A stretch of DNA of 64,000 nucleotides from Paenibacillaceae bacterium (lineage in GTDB: Bacteria; Bacillota; Bacilli; Paenibacillales; Paenibacillaceae). Within the stretch, counting starts at the first letter, position 1; each line of letters opens with the position of its first letter. The stretch spans positions 124,001 through 188,000 of the forward strand of contig CAAFUF010000023.1 in NCBI GenBank assembly GCA_900766135.1. The letters run 5' to 3'. The notes beneath the pieces are model-generated. The model was not told the origin of the DNA. It ran no database searches and saw only the letters and a list, made by a program, of their open reading frames with translations. The position numbers were made by a program, and so were the translations under genes. Positions 1 to 8,238 of this stretch are shown here, piece after piece.

Positions 1-766
1 TGATGATGACGGGAAAGGAGGTTCTGAAGAAGAGGCTCAGAAACCCCTTCCGAGCGGCCAGCAAGTAGCCGGGCTTTGGCGCGTACTCACGAAATTTGCC
101 ATACAGCACAGTGGTCATGACAGTCATCTCGACGAGCCGTGCGGCGAAAATTGCCCAGGCCGCCCCCTGAATGCCAAGCGCAGGAAAGCCGAAGTGGCCA
201 AAAATCAGTCCGTAGCTGAGCGCCACATCGACGAGAATCGTCAGGACGGTTACGCGCAGGGGAAATCCGGGCCGGCCAATGTTGCGGAAAATCATCGTGC
301 AAGCCAGGGACAAGCCGGTCGGCAAGTAGCTGAGACAAACGACCTGCAGATATCGGGCAGCCGGCGCGATCACTTCGCTTTCATTCGAGAACACGCGCAG
401 TACCTGCTCGGGAAACCATAGACCGACGGCCGTAAACAGGATGCTGACGGCCAGAATGAGCGCGAAGGCCAGCGCGGAGGCGACGTTGAGATGCTGCCGG
501 TCGCCTTTGCCATAATACTGCGATACGAAAATGGTCGAACCGCTGACGATGCCGACGATAACCAGGTTCAGGATGAAGAAGACCTGGCCGGCAAGACTGG
601 TGGCAGACACCTGCAGGTCGCCCAGTTGTCCGACCATCAGCGAACTAAGCGTGTTGGTGATGCTGGTGATCATACTCTGCAGGGCGATCGGCAGCGAGAG
701 AAGCAGGAAACTTTTCAAGAATGGCGCATCCTGGCGGAAAGTCGAAATCAGGTTAGGTTGCCGCAT
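1..766 (-). CDS. MATE family efflux transporter (3' part outside window)
   Basis: Reading leftward from ATG at 766-764 the frame is open to the window edge, giving about 255 residues of a polytopic membrane protein. The N-terminus (MRQPNLISTF) leads into hydrophobic segments with MATE-like features, such as an early SMITSITNTL helix, a VSQYYGKGD loop, and later ALGIQGAAWAIFAAR. MATE proteins export cations or drugs using Na+ or H+ gradients and usually have about 450 residues and 12 helices, so roughly half is present. The start codon lies inside the upstream ABC ATPase gene (14-nt overlap), implying translational coupling and a role in the same guanidine/urea-related operon. The substrate is unknown. 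Exporters of other families are often found with guanidine riboswitches, so a nitrogenous cation is possible. Confidence 0.85.
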   Translation of the reverse strand, partial: MRQPNLISTFRQDAPFLKSFLLLSLPIALQSMITSITNTLSSLMVGQLGDLQVSATSLAGQVFFILNLVIVGIVSGSTIFVSQYYGKGDRQHLNVASALAFALILAVSILFTAVGLWFPEQVLRVFSNESEVIAPAARYLQVVCLSYLPTGLSLACTMIFRNIGRPGFPLRVTVLTILVDVALSYGLIFGHFGFPALGIQGAAWAIFAARLVEMTVMTTVLYGKFREYAPKPGYLLAARKGFLSLFFRTSFPVII

Positions 767-1556
767 AAGCGTCCATCCCGAAATCGCCGGAGTGCAGCAG
801 GCCGTGGATCTTCTTGCGGATTTGGATGAACTCCTGCGTATCCTTCAGCTCGAGGTCGCGCCGGGCTGGCAGATCGACGGGAATATCGGCGATGATTCGC
901 CCCGGACGGGAGCTCATGACATAGACCCGCTGAGAGAGGAACACCGCTTCCTCGATGTCGTGCGTGATGAAAATGACGGTATGCTTTTCCTTCTCCCAGA
1001 GCTCGCGTAGTTGCAGCTGCATATTCCCCTTCGTATCCGGATCGAGCGCGCCGAACGGTTCGTCCATAAGCAGGACTTCAGGGTTGTTGGCGAGGGCCCG
1101 GGCAATAGCGACGCGCTGCTTCATGCCGCCGGACAGCTCTTTCGGCAGCCGGTTACGGAAATCGGTCAAGCCGACGAGGTTTAAGTATTTCTCGACGATG
1201 CCGTCGGCTTCGGGCTTAGGCATTTTTTTCAGCTTGAGGCCGAACCGGATGTTATTTTCCACCGTTAACCAGGGAAACAGGGTATAAGCCTGGAAGACCA
1301 TCCCGCGGTCGGCACCCGGACCCGTCATGATGCGGTCATCCAGCATCACATCGCCGGAAGTGGCTTCGTCTAGACCGGCGAAGATGCGCAGCAGAGTCGA
1401 TTTGCCGCAACCGGACGGGCCAACCACGCAGATGAATTCGTTGTCTGCGATATCCATGTTGATGTCTTTCAGCGCGAACGTTTCCGAACGTTTGGAACGA
1501 TAGATTTTGTTCAGGTTTTTGCAGGAGATTTTCGGACGGTTCGCTTGTTGCTGCAT
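753..1556 (-). CDS. ABC transporter ATP-binding protein, nitrate/taurine (SsuB/TauB) type
   Basis: This 267-residue ABC ATPase has Walker A GPSGCGKST (about 46-54), Q-loop FQAYTLFPW, signature LSGGMKQR and Walker B LLMDEPFGALD followed by the switch THDIEEA. It belongs to the NrtD/SsuB/TauB family that energises uptake of small nitrogen or sulfur compounds, and should pair with the permease just upstream (32-nt gap). ATG at 1556-1554 is chosen over the longer frame because GGGGGA lies just ahead of it. This transporter subfamily is commonly linked to allophanate hydrolase and DUF1989 genes, where it is presumed to import guanidine, urea or a derivative. No substrate-binding protein is visible in the window. 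The last codons overlap the MATE start. Confidence 0.92.
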   Translation of the reverse strand: MQQQANRPKISCKNLNKIYRSKRSETFALKDINMDIADNEFICVVGPSGCGKSTLLRIFAGLDEATSGDVMLDDRIMTGPGADRGMVFQAYTLFPWLTVENNIRFGLKLKKMPKPEADGIVEKYLNLVGLTDFRNRLPKELSGGMKQRVAIARALANNPEVLLMDEPFGALDPDTKGNMQLQLRELWEKEKHTVIFITHDIEEAVFLSQRVYVMSSRPGRIIADIPVDLPARRDLELKDTQEFIQIRKKIHGLLHSGDFGMDAYAAT

Positions 1557-1588
1557 GGATGATTCCCCCTTTTCGGTAATTGTTTGTT

Positions 1589-2389
1589 TTAGACGTCCTC
1601 GGCCCAATGGAACAGGCGTTTGTTGATGAAGGCGAAAATCCGGTCGAACAGCAGCCCGAGCAGGCCGATCACGAAGATGCCGCCAAAAATAATGTAAGTT
1701 TTCATGAAACGCTCCGCGATCATGATGCTGTAGCCGAGGCCGGAACTGGAGGCGAGCATTTCCGCCATGATCAAATACGTCCAGGCCCAGCCCATAACCA
1801 TACGCATCGTGTCCATGACGTTCGGCATGATTGCGGGAATAATGACGTTCTTGATGACCTGCCCTTGCGTAGCGCCCAGCGTGTATGCGGTGTTGATCAG
1901 GTCAATCTGGATGCCTTTGACAATGTCCGCGATCATGGCGGTCATGGAGAACACGGCGCCAACGACGATGATGGTGATTTTGGCCGTTTCGCCGACCCCG
2001 GTCCACACCATGATCAGCGGGATCAGGGCGGACACCGGCAAGTAGCGGAAAAACTCGATCAACGGCTTTGTCACCGCGTTAACGACTTTATACGTCCCGG
2101 AGAGCAGGCCTAGCGGAACGCCGATCACGACGGAGATGAGAAAGCCCATCAAAACGCGGTAGCAGCTGATGCCGATGTCCTGCCAGAGGCTGCCGTCCTG
2201 AACGGCTTTGAACAAGTAAGAGAAGGTTGCTTGCGGCGTCGGAAGAAAGATAGGATTGATTCCTGTGAAATTACTGCCCACGTACCACAGCGCGATCAAC
2301 AGTAAGAACGTGACAAGCATGATGGTATTGAACAGCCGCGGGTTGATGTCCCGGCGGATGCGAAATAGGCGCTGGCTTCGTGGCTTCAT
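1589..2389 (-). CDS. ABC transporter permease, SsuC/TauC type
   Basis: This 266-residue inner-membrane permease of the binding-protein-dependent family has a basic N-terminus, about six hydrophobic segments, and a cytoplasmic EAA-like loop (TLGATQGQVIKNVIIPAIMP) that docks on the ATPase. ATG 2389-2387 is preferred because AAAGGAGG precedes it at good spacing; an upstream in-frame extension lacks such a site. It lies between the PucR regulator (28 nt) and the ATPase (32 nt) in an operon headed by allophanate hydrolase. It probably imports a urea- or guanidine-like nitrogen compound. The substrate is inferred from context only. Confidence 0.9.
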   Translation of the reverse strand: MKPRSQRLFRIRRDINPRLFNTIMLVTFLLLIALWYVGSNFTGINPIFLPTPQATFSYLFKAVQDGSLWQDIGISCYRVLMGFLISVVIGVPLGLLSGTYKVVNAVTKPLIEFFRYLPVSALIPLIMVWTGVGETAKITIIVVGAVFSMTAMIADIVKGIQIDLINTAYTLGATQGQVIKNVIIPAIMPNVMDTMRMVMGWAWTYLIMAEMLASSSGLGYSIMIAERFMKTYIIFGGIFVIGLLGLLFDRIFAFINKRLFHWAEDV

Positions 2390-2417
2390 ATGGTTTCCTC
2401 CTTTGAGGTGGTTCGCA

Positions 2418-4052
2418 CTATTCCCCCATCTCATGAATCTTCAAGACGATCTGCAGCTGTAGCCGCGCTTCCGGATCGTCGAAGGAGATGCCGAGCAGGG
2501 ATTTGATTTTATCGAGACGGTACACGACGGTGTTGTAATGGGTAAACATAGCCCCGGCGGTCAACTTGATGTTGCAGCCCATATGAAAATATACCTTCAG
2601 CGTCGGGATGAGGCTGGACTGATGCGCTTGATCGTACGTCAGCAAGGGCTTCATGTACCGGTTCATAAACTTATCGATATTGGAGTGCTTGGGCAAAAGG
2701 CTCAATATCGCATAAATGCCAAGCTGCTCCCAGGTAACGAGCCTGGCGTTTTCTTTGCTGGCGCAGGAGGCGACATAAAGGTTCTCGGCATCGATATACC
2801 CTTGATGGACGGCGAGGGGTTCGCTTGCTTCGCCGATGCATAGGGAGAAAGCGTCCGTGCCGCAAATCTCCGCGATTCGGCGGCGGATCAGCTCGACGGA
2901 CTCCGGCGAGAGCGCCGCATCAGATTCGGCGGACTGCGGCAGGAGGGCGACAATCTTGCTGCCGATGCTAGTGAACAAGCCGTCATTTGTGGCGTCACGG
3001 TTCAATTCCGCGATCAATGCGCCGTCCGGGGCGGGCGGTGAATCGGCATGGAATTTGACGATGGCCGCCCGATAGCTCTGACTCGAAAGCCCCTCATAGC
3101 CGTAAAGCCGGCCTTTGATGTCCAGATCCTCCGCGCTGGGGATGACGCCTGTCAGCCAGTCTTTCAGGAAGTCGTCGAAGTATTTGGCTTTGACCAGTTT
3201 GTACGTATTTTCTCCACTGAGCCGGATGTTGAGCAGCGGCAGCATACGAGCGACGGTGGATAAGGCTAAACCGGTGCAAGGCTCGTGTTTTTCGGCCAGC
3301 AGGACGAGGATCGGGTCCCGTTCCGTTTCCCAAAGGTTGAAGACGTGCAGGCGGACGGTGCCTCCGGGGGAGCTATCGTCGGCGACCTCGATCACGCTGT
3401 GCCTAGGGGACGAGCGAGAATCAAAGCCCTCCAGCCGGTCGGGAAACGGGACAAAGTAGGCTTCGTGCCGGGGCGATGCGATCAGGTGGCGGAAGGCATC
3501 TAGGATGCACAGCGGATTGCCGATCATATCCTCAAGCTTTTCCAGGATCTGCGGCATTTCGTGGCCGTGGAGCATCAGCTCCGACACTTGCTCCAGCCGA
3601 TGCTGCAGCATCAGCACCGTTCTCGTCTCCAGCGAGATGACCCTCTCCATGACCTCGCGCACGACGTTGGAGAAGATCGCCGACTCCGGCAGTTCGAATA
3701 ACGGCAGCCCGTGCGTTTCCGCGCAATCGATGATTTGCTGGGGAATTTCCGCAATGAAGCGTTTGGGCTTGATGCCGAGTGCAGCCACCCCCCGCTCGAC
3801 CAGCTTCGGGATGATCTCCAGAAAGGCGTCCATATTGTGATGGTGCGAGTAGCCGGTCGTCACCAGAAATTCGTCGGCCTGGGCCCAATTCTCGATATCG
3901 GGAACCTCCATGATGTTGACCCGGTTGATGATCTTGGAGAGTCCACTTTTACCCGCAAGCAGCTTCAGGCCCGGTAGGGAGTTCATCTGAAACAGGTCGT
4001 TGCAGGTAAACGCAAAAGCTGTCTGATCCGCAGAAGTCCCGGTGGTTGCCAT
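2418..4052 (-). CDS. PucR family transcriptional regulator
   Basis: This protein of about 544 residues has the PucR layout: an N-terminal purine-catabolism-type sensory domain (FTCNDLFQMNSLPGLKLLAG at the start, EIPQQIIDCAETHGLPLFEL later), a middle GGDEF-like/linker region, and a C-terminal PucR-type helix-turn-helix (AGAMFTHYNTVVYRLDKIKS). Members activate genes for purine, ureide or amine nitrogen use in response to a metabolite. It sits between atzF and the ABC permease, so it likely controls its own operon. ATG 4052-4050 follows AAGGGGG. An alternative ATG at 4070 overlaps the atzF stop (TAATG) and would also couple translation. The effector is unknown; allophanate, urea or guanidine are candidates. 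Confidence 0.88.
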   Translation of the reverse strand: MATTGTSADQTAFAFTCNDLFQMNSLPGLKLLAGKSGLSKIINRVNIMEVPDIENWAQADEFLVTTGYSHHHNMDAFLEIIPKLVERGVAALGIKPKRFIAEIPQQIIDCAETHGLPLFELPESAIFSNVVREVMERVISLETRTVLMLQHRLEQVSELMLHGHEMPQILEKLEDMIGNPLCILDAFRHLIASPRHEAYFVPFPDRLEGFDSRSSPRHSVIEVADDSSPGGTVRLHVFNLWETERDPILVLLAEKHEPCTGLALSTVARMLPLLNIRLSGENTYKLVKAKYFDDFLKDWLTGVIPSAEDLDIKGRLYGYEGLSSQSYRAAIVKFHADSPPAPDGALIAELNRDATNDGLFTSIGSKIVALLPQSAESDAALSPESVELIRRRIAEICGTDAFSLCIGEASEPLAVHQGYIDAENLYVASCASKENARLVTWEQLGIYAILSLLPKHSNIDKFMNRYMKPLLTYDQAHQSSLIPTLKVYFHMGCNIKLTAGAMFTHYNTVVYRLDKIKSLLGISFDDPEARLQLQIVLKIHEMGE

Positions 4053-4069
4053 GACTATCGCCCCCTTCA

Positions 4070-5806
4070 TTAACCCGTTACGGGTTTGCCTTCTTGCTCC
4101 CTGCTCTGTTCCGCAGCCGCCCAACCGCCGAAACGCGAGATATCTTCCCCATCCAGTTCCGCATACGGCTCACAGATAAATCCGGTCACTTCGCTGCCGC
4201 TCTGCAACCGGATCTTACCCAGACCTAGCGGGGCGGGAACCTGGCGAATCAAGTCGCCCAGACGGTGTAGGGGAATCCGCCATACTTCCAGCTCGATCGA
4301 GCTTCCGGGATCGGAGCGGATCAAGCCGGGCTTCGGCGGTAGCGTACCCAGCCTCAGAAGGCGGTAACAAGGGGCCGTTCGGTCCGTCCGAAGGAAGGAG
4401 GCGCCGCAATCCAGCAACTGTTTCTCCAGCAGGAACCCGCGCATGTGCAAGCCGCAGACGGCGAGCTCAATCGCCTCGGTGTTCAGGAATTCAGCGGCGG
4501 CTCCTCTCAGCATGCGGTCCTGGCCGCGCAGGGCAAACATCGTGATGCCGAACGGCAGCCGTTCGCCTGCATAATCGGACGGCACCGCGATCGCACTGAG
4601 GTCCAGCAGGTTGCAGTGGTTTGTGTAGCGGCCCATGTCGCTATTCGCAGCCACCGGGGCGGCGGCCACCTGAGACCGCGCATACGTTCCGCCGCAGGTA
4701 GGCATGACGAGGACGGCATCCCGCATCAGCGCATCGGTTTGCGCTTTGTAATCACGCAGTTGGTGCAGCGCGGCAAACACCGAAGCGGCGTCGTAGCCGA
4801 GATCCTTCGAGGATCGGAGAACCTGCTCTGTCACCGGGAAGATTTCCCCGGGATGCGACTCGAGGAAATCGCCCAAATCGGCCCAGCGCTCGGCGATCCA
4901 GGGGCCGTCGTACAGGAGGCTCGACACTTTGCCGAAAATGCCGTCATCGATATATTCGATCGGGATGCCGCATAGCTCCAATCGTTTGACGGCTTTGTCC
5001 CAAGCGGCATGGTACTCTTCCCGGTAGTCGCCGTAGAAGAACAGCGGCCCCTTCGGCAGTAGCAGCTTGCGCGGCTTGCCGGAGGCGATGGACGAATAAG
5101 CGCGTGAACCGGGAGTGGCGTCCCGTTCGGTTCGGGCCACGGCGTCGACCAGGTAGGCGTCCTCCAGTGCGGAGGCGAATACCGTCACGCAGTCGAGGCT
5201 GGCGCAAGCGGGGACGACGCCGTCGACCGGCCAATCGCCGATCGACGCTTTATAGCCGATCAGGTCGTTCAGCGCGGCCGGAACGCGTCCCGATCCGGCC
5301 GTGTCGGTGCCAAGCGCGAATACGGCCTGCCCTCTGGCGACGGCAACCGCCGAACCGCCGCTCGAACCGCCGCTGATCAGTTCGGGGATTAGCGCGTTAT
5401 GCGTTTCGCCGTAAGGGCTGCGGGTGCCGACCAGCCCGGTGGCGAACTGGTCCAGATTCGTTTTGCCGACGGGAATGGCTCCGGCTTCAATTAACCGGAC
5501 AACCACCTCCGCGCTTATGCCGGGCGTATAAGCGTAGGCCGGGCACGCCGCTGTAGTCGGCACGCCCTCCAGATCGATATTGTCTTTAATGGCGAAAGGG
5601 ATGCCCCAGAGCGGATACTGCTCAGGGTCTTTCCCTGCAAGGTTGTCCAAATACGGTTGGATGAACGTCAACGACGGGGGGATGATCCAGATGTTCATCG
5701 CCCGGTCTCGTTCCGCCCGCTCGATAATCGCTTCGATAATCGCTTGCGGCGATGTTTTCTTGCTTCGATACATGGCCTTTAAAGTAGCGATTGTTAGCTT
5801 CTCCAT
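4070..5806 (-). CDS. atzF: allophanate hydrolase
   Basis: This 578-residue two-domain enzyme converts allophanate to ammonia and CO2. The N-terminal amidase-signature domain shows the Ser-cisSer-Lys triad: Lys74 in IPFAIKDN, cis-Ser148 in GGSSGGS, and nucleophile Ser172 in DTAGSGR. The C-terminal domain carries allophanate-hydrolase motifs (DCGASFLRTDRTAPCYRL, KPGLIR, EVWRIP) that distinguish it from simple amidases. ATG 5806-5804 follows a purine-rich GAGAGAGG. It heads the leftward operon and is divergent from the riboswitch-controlled DUF1989 genes. In the guanidine carboxylase pathway it consumes the allophanate left after carboxyguanidine is deiminated. No carboxylase gene is in the window. 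Confidence 0.95.
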   Translation of the reverse strand: MEKLTIATLKAMYRSKKTSPQAIIEAIIERAERDRAMNIWIIPPSLTFIQPYLDNLAGKDPEQYPLWGIPFAIKDNIDLEGVPTTAACPAYAYTPGISAEVVVRLIEAGAIPVGKTNLDQFATGLVGTRSPYGETHNALIPELISGGSSGGSAVAVARGQAVFALGTDTAGSGRVPAALNDLIGYKASIGDWPVDGVVPACASLDCVTVFASALEDAYLVDAVARTERDATPGSRAYSSIASGKPRKLLLPKGPLFFYGDYREEYHAAWDKAVKRLELCGIPIEYIDDGIFGKVSSLLYDGPWIAERWADLGDFLESHPGEIFPVTEQVLRSSKDLGYDAASVFAALHQLRDYKAQTDALMRDAVLVMPTCGGTYARSQVAAAPVAANSDMGRYTNHCNLLDLSAIAVPSDYAGERLPFGITMFALRGQDRMLRGAAAEFLNTEAIELAVCGLHMRGFLLEKQLLDCGASFLRTDRTAPCYRLLRLGTLPPKPGLIRSDPGSSIELEVWRIPLHRLGDLIRQVPAPLGLGKIRLQSGSEVTGFICEPYAELDGEDISRFGGWAAAEQSREQEGKPVTG

Positions 5807-5884
5807 GGTGTAAACCTCTCTCTCTTTCGAATTCGCAAGCCGCATTTCTATTCGAAATCAATCTTCTCGAAGTCAATCTTCAAA

Positions 5885-5913
5885 ATCGTATTTCTGAGTT
5901 AACATGACACAAA
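5885..5913 (-). promoter_or_regulatory. candidate promoter for the atzF operon
   Basis: On the minus strand a -35-like TTTGTG (5913-5908) and a -10-like TACGAT (5890-5885) are separated by 17 nt, about 80 nt upstream of the atzF start. The left arm of a 10-bp inverted repeat (5900-5909) lies in the spacer, as expected for an operator. Matches to consensus are moderate. Confidence 0.4.
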
Positions 5914-5966
5914 GTGTAATAAAAATGGTATTTGAGAGCTCTTTTTCGATTTTGAATGTCATGTTA
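5900..5966. promoter_or_regulatory. inverted repeat in the divergent control region, candidate operator
   Basis: TAACATGACA at 5900-5909 is mirrored exactly by TGTCATGTTA at 5957-5966. The 47-nt AT-rich spacing suits a looping or multi-site regulator better than a terminator, since no U-run follows. It lies in the atzF upstream region, so PucR is the obvious candidate binder. The assignment is inferred. Confidence 0.45.
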
Positions 5967-6246
5967 TTTGACATTTTGTTATGATTTTTATTATCGTCCC
6001 GGCTGTCGAAAGCTGTCAAGACGTTGAAAATAGGCAGTGATATTTTCATGGATCCTTAACAGAAGCGGCACTGGATCCAGATTCGGATTTGTGAACGATT
6101 CACAAAGAAGTCGATTTTTTTTTGTGTTTACTCAAGGAGATATAAGGGTTTAGCCTCGAAAATCGAGGGGTTTATTTCTTGTTTTCATGGGGGGAGTTCC
6201 GAAGCAGGATTTGAAAATTTGTTTTGAAAATATGAAAATTTACCGT

Positions 6247-6276
6247 TTGACAAGGTCGGAATAATGATGTTATCTT
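6247..6276 (+). promoter_or_regulatory. promoter of the riboswitch-controlled DUF1989 operon
   Basis: A perfect -35 TTGACA (6247-6252) is followed after 18 nt by TATCTT (6271-6276). Transcription would start near 6283, shortly before the guanidine-I aptamer. This is the only well-formed sigma-A-type promoter seen ahead of the aptamer. Confidence 0.6.
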
Positions 6277-6315
6277 ATCTAACATAAAACTGAATAGTGT
6301 ATGAGCAACTCTTAA

Positions 6316-6418
6316 AGTTTACTAGGGTTCCGTCTGGATAACAGAGTCTGGTCCGAGAGTAAACGGTCCCGACGCCGGGACTACACGGAAGGATAAAAAC
6401 CTGGGAGATATCGTAAAG
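6316..6418 (+). ncRNA. guanidine-I (ykkC) riboswitch
   Basis: The leader holds the signature blocks of the ykkC/guanidine-I class in order: CTAGGGTTCCG (6322-6332), CTGGTCCGAGAG (6348-6359), and ACACGGAAGGATAAAAAC then CTGGGAGA (6383-6408). A closing stem can form between TTTAC (6318-6322) and GTAAA (6413-6417). The class binds free guanidinium and turns on guanidine export or degradation genes, which fits the two DUF1989 genes downstream. A stretch at 6455-6467 can pair with 6386-6400 and may be the switching element; no terminator U-tract is seen, so translational control is likely. Confidence 0.95.
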
Positions 6419-6506
6419 CCGCGTTCGTCCGAATGGCTTGAAGATGTCTCTTTTGTTTTATCCTCCGCAAACGGCGAATCCGATAGGGAAAAGGAGTGAA
6501 GTGGAC

Positions 6507-7223
6507 ATGAACATCCTGTGGAGCGGTACGATGCATCCGGGAGGCAAATGGTCCGGCGTGATTGGCAAAGGCAAGCTGATCCGCCTGACGGCGATGGAGG
6601 AAGGAGCGAACGTGTCGATGTTGATGTACCATGCCCGTGATTTGACGGAACGGTACAATATGCCGGATACGCTAAAAGCTCAGCATACGGCGCATTTAAC
6701 GAAAGGGAACGTGCTGATGAGCGACAATGGACGGGCGCTGGCCAGCATCGTGCAGGACGACCTGGGCTGGCACGATCCGCTGGGAGGGTACACGACGCGC
6801 GAATCCACTGACGCCCAATACGGCGTCAGCCGATATCAGGAGCTGCGGAACGATTGGCTGCGGAGCGGACAGGAGAATCTGGCGGTGGAGTTGACTCGTA
6901 ACGGTCTTAGCACCCGGGATATGTCGCCTGTGATCAATTGGTTTTCCAAGGTATACTGCGACGAGGAGGGGAATATGCACTTTGCCGAAGGCCACTGTGC
7001 CGCAGGACAAGTCGTGACGCTGCGGACGGAAATGGACCTGTTGCTCGTCTTCTCGAATACGCCCCATCCGCTCGATCCGCGCCGGACCTATCCGTCTGTG
7101 CCGGTCAAAATCGAAGTGTTGCCGGCACTGCCGGTCGATTCGCAGGATCATTGCGTCAACTTCCGGCCGGAGAATCGCCGTGCGTTCGACAATACCTGGG
7201 CGTATTACGCGCTGCAAAGTTAG
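6507..7223 (+). CDS. DUF1989 urea-carboxylase-associated protein, carboxyguanidine deiminase-type subunit (larger)
   Basis: This 238-residue DUF1989 protein was long annotated as urea carboxylase-associated or aminomethyltransferase-like. Hallmarks are TMHPGGKWS near the N-terminus, ERYNMPDTLKAQHT in the first third, and GWHDPLGG. The paired family members form carboxyguanidine deiminase (CgdAB), which converts carboxyguanidine to allophanate. ATG 6507 is chosen because AAGGAG (6491-6496) lies 10 nt upstream; the frame extends further upstream only into the riboswitch leader. It is co-transcribed with a second DUF1989 gene (30-nt gap). The guanidine riboswitch supports the guanidine rather than urea assignment. 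Which subunit letter applies is not certain. Confidence 0.9.
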   Translation: MNILWSGTMHPGGKWSGVIGKGKLIRLTAMEEGANVSMLMYHARDLTERYNMPDTLKAQHTAHLTKGNVLMSDNGRALASIVQDDLGWHDPLGGYTTRESTDAQYGVSRYQELRNDWLRSGQENLAVELTRNGLSTRDMSPVINWFSKVYCDEEGNMHFAEGHCAAGQVVTLRTEMDLLLVFSNTPHPLDPRRTYPSVPVKIEVLPALPVDSQDHCVNFRPENRRAFDNTWAYYALQS

Positions 7224-7253
7224 GATTCGCAATAAAAAAGGAGGTTGAGGAGT

Positions 7254-7913
7254 ATGATGAAAGCATTTTCTCGGGTAGAAAGCCCGCGGGTTGCTGAAAT
7301 AGCGGTCCACGATGAAGTCATTCCGGCGGGGCAAGGCTGGATGCATGAGCTGCAGCCGGGTCAGGTGCTGCGCATCGTTGATCTGGAGGGGAATCAGGCG
7401 GCGGATACGTTGTTTTACGATGCGGATCACCCTGAGGATCACTACAGCGCCATTCGAACGATCGGGGGGCAAAACAACATTTATTTGACAACCGGCTCCA
7501 GGCTGTTGGCCGAATCGGGCAAGGAGCTGGCGCGGATCGTTGCCGATACGTGCGGCCGCCACGATACGCTGGGCGGCGCTTGTTCGTCCCAAAGCAACAC
7601 GGTGCGGTATGCGCACGAAAAAGGCTATATGCACAACTGCCGGGACACGTTCATGCTGGAATTGTCGAAGCATCCGGAAGGCCACCTTTACGAAAAGCGC
7701 GACTTATCGCCGAACATCAACTTTTTCATGAACGTACCGGTCACGCCGGAGGGTGGACTAACGTTCGAAGACGGCGTGTCGGGGCCAGACAGGTACGTGG
7801 AGGTGCAATCGAGCTGCCGCACCATGGTGCTGATCAGCAATTGTCCGCAGCTGAACAACCCGTGCAACGCCTACAATCCGACGCCGATCCGCGTGCTGAT
7901 CTGGAACGAGTAG
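7254..7913 (+). CDS. DUF1989 urea-carboxylase-associated protein, carboxyguanidine deiminase-type subunit (smaller)
   Basis: This 219-residue partner of the preceding gene has DLEGNQAADTLFYDAD, ADTCGRHDTLGGACSSQSNT and YMHNCRDTF, with Cys and His residues (CGRHD, HNCRD) typical of the DUF1989 metal/active site. Family knowledge says the two paralogues form a heteromeric carboxyguanidine deiminase. ATG 7254 has AAGGAGG (7238-7244) 9 nt upstream; a second ATG follows at 7257. It is the last gene of the riboswitch operon. The carboxylase that normally supplies the substrate is not next door; a repeat cluster follows instead. Confidence 0.9.
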   Translation: MMKAFSRVESPRVAEIAVHDEVIPAGQGWMHELQPGQVLRIVDLEGNQAADTLFYDADHPEDHYSAIRTIGGQNNIYLTTGSRLLAESGKELARIVADTCGRHDTLGGACSSQSNTVRYAHEKGYMHNCRDTFMLELSKHPEGHLYEKRDLSPNINFFMNVPVTPEGGLTFEDGVSGPDRYVEVQSSCRTMVLISNCPQLNNPCNAYNPTPIRVLIWNE

Positions 7914-7943
7914 AGAAGGGTACGACGAGAGAAGGGTGGGGCC

Positions 7944-8151
7944 AAATGTTGTAATTTGTGCAGCAAATTTGGCCCTTAAGGCGGCTCCAGCCCGGAAATG
8001 TTGCAGAAACTGCAGCTTTTTCGGGCCATTAGCCCCTCCATCGTCAGAAATGTTGTACATAATGCAACAATACGGCAGATTAGACTCAACCTAGCCCCAA
8101 AATGTTGTACAAAATGCATTATTTCGCGATTCCGTGCTCGTCGGCAGAATG
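7944..8151. repeat. four-copy tandem-like repeat with exact 52-bp period
   Basis: Units begin at 7944, 7996, 8048 and 8100, exactly 52 bp apart. Each starts with AAATGTTG(T/C)A and continues with a near-palindromic TGCA-containing core (for example TTGTACATAATGCAACAA in unit 3), then a diverged GC-richer tail. This fills the 325-bp gap between the DUF1989 operon and the PPOX gene. No protein frame is convincing. The units are too diverged and lack cas genes, so it is not a CRISPR array. Confidence 0.75.
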
Positions 8152-8238
8152 CGGCTTGGCCATTGTTTATTTTTCCGTCATCGGTTCACCCTAACAGGGG
8201 AGCCATGCCCCCAATAACCTATATGGAGTGAACTAGTC

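Noticed and set aside
7944..8151. CRISPR array
   Set aside because: Units share only about 20 diverged positions, the regular part is palindromic with no unique spacers of fixed identity, and no cas genes are present.
8150..8238. Sigma-B promoter ahead of the PPOX stress-type gene
   Set aside because: A GTTTAT-like box occurs near 8165, but no GGGTAT-like -10 lies at the right distance.
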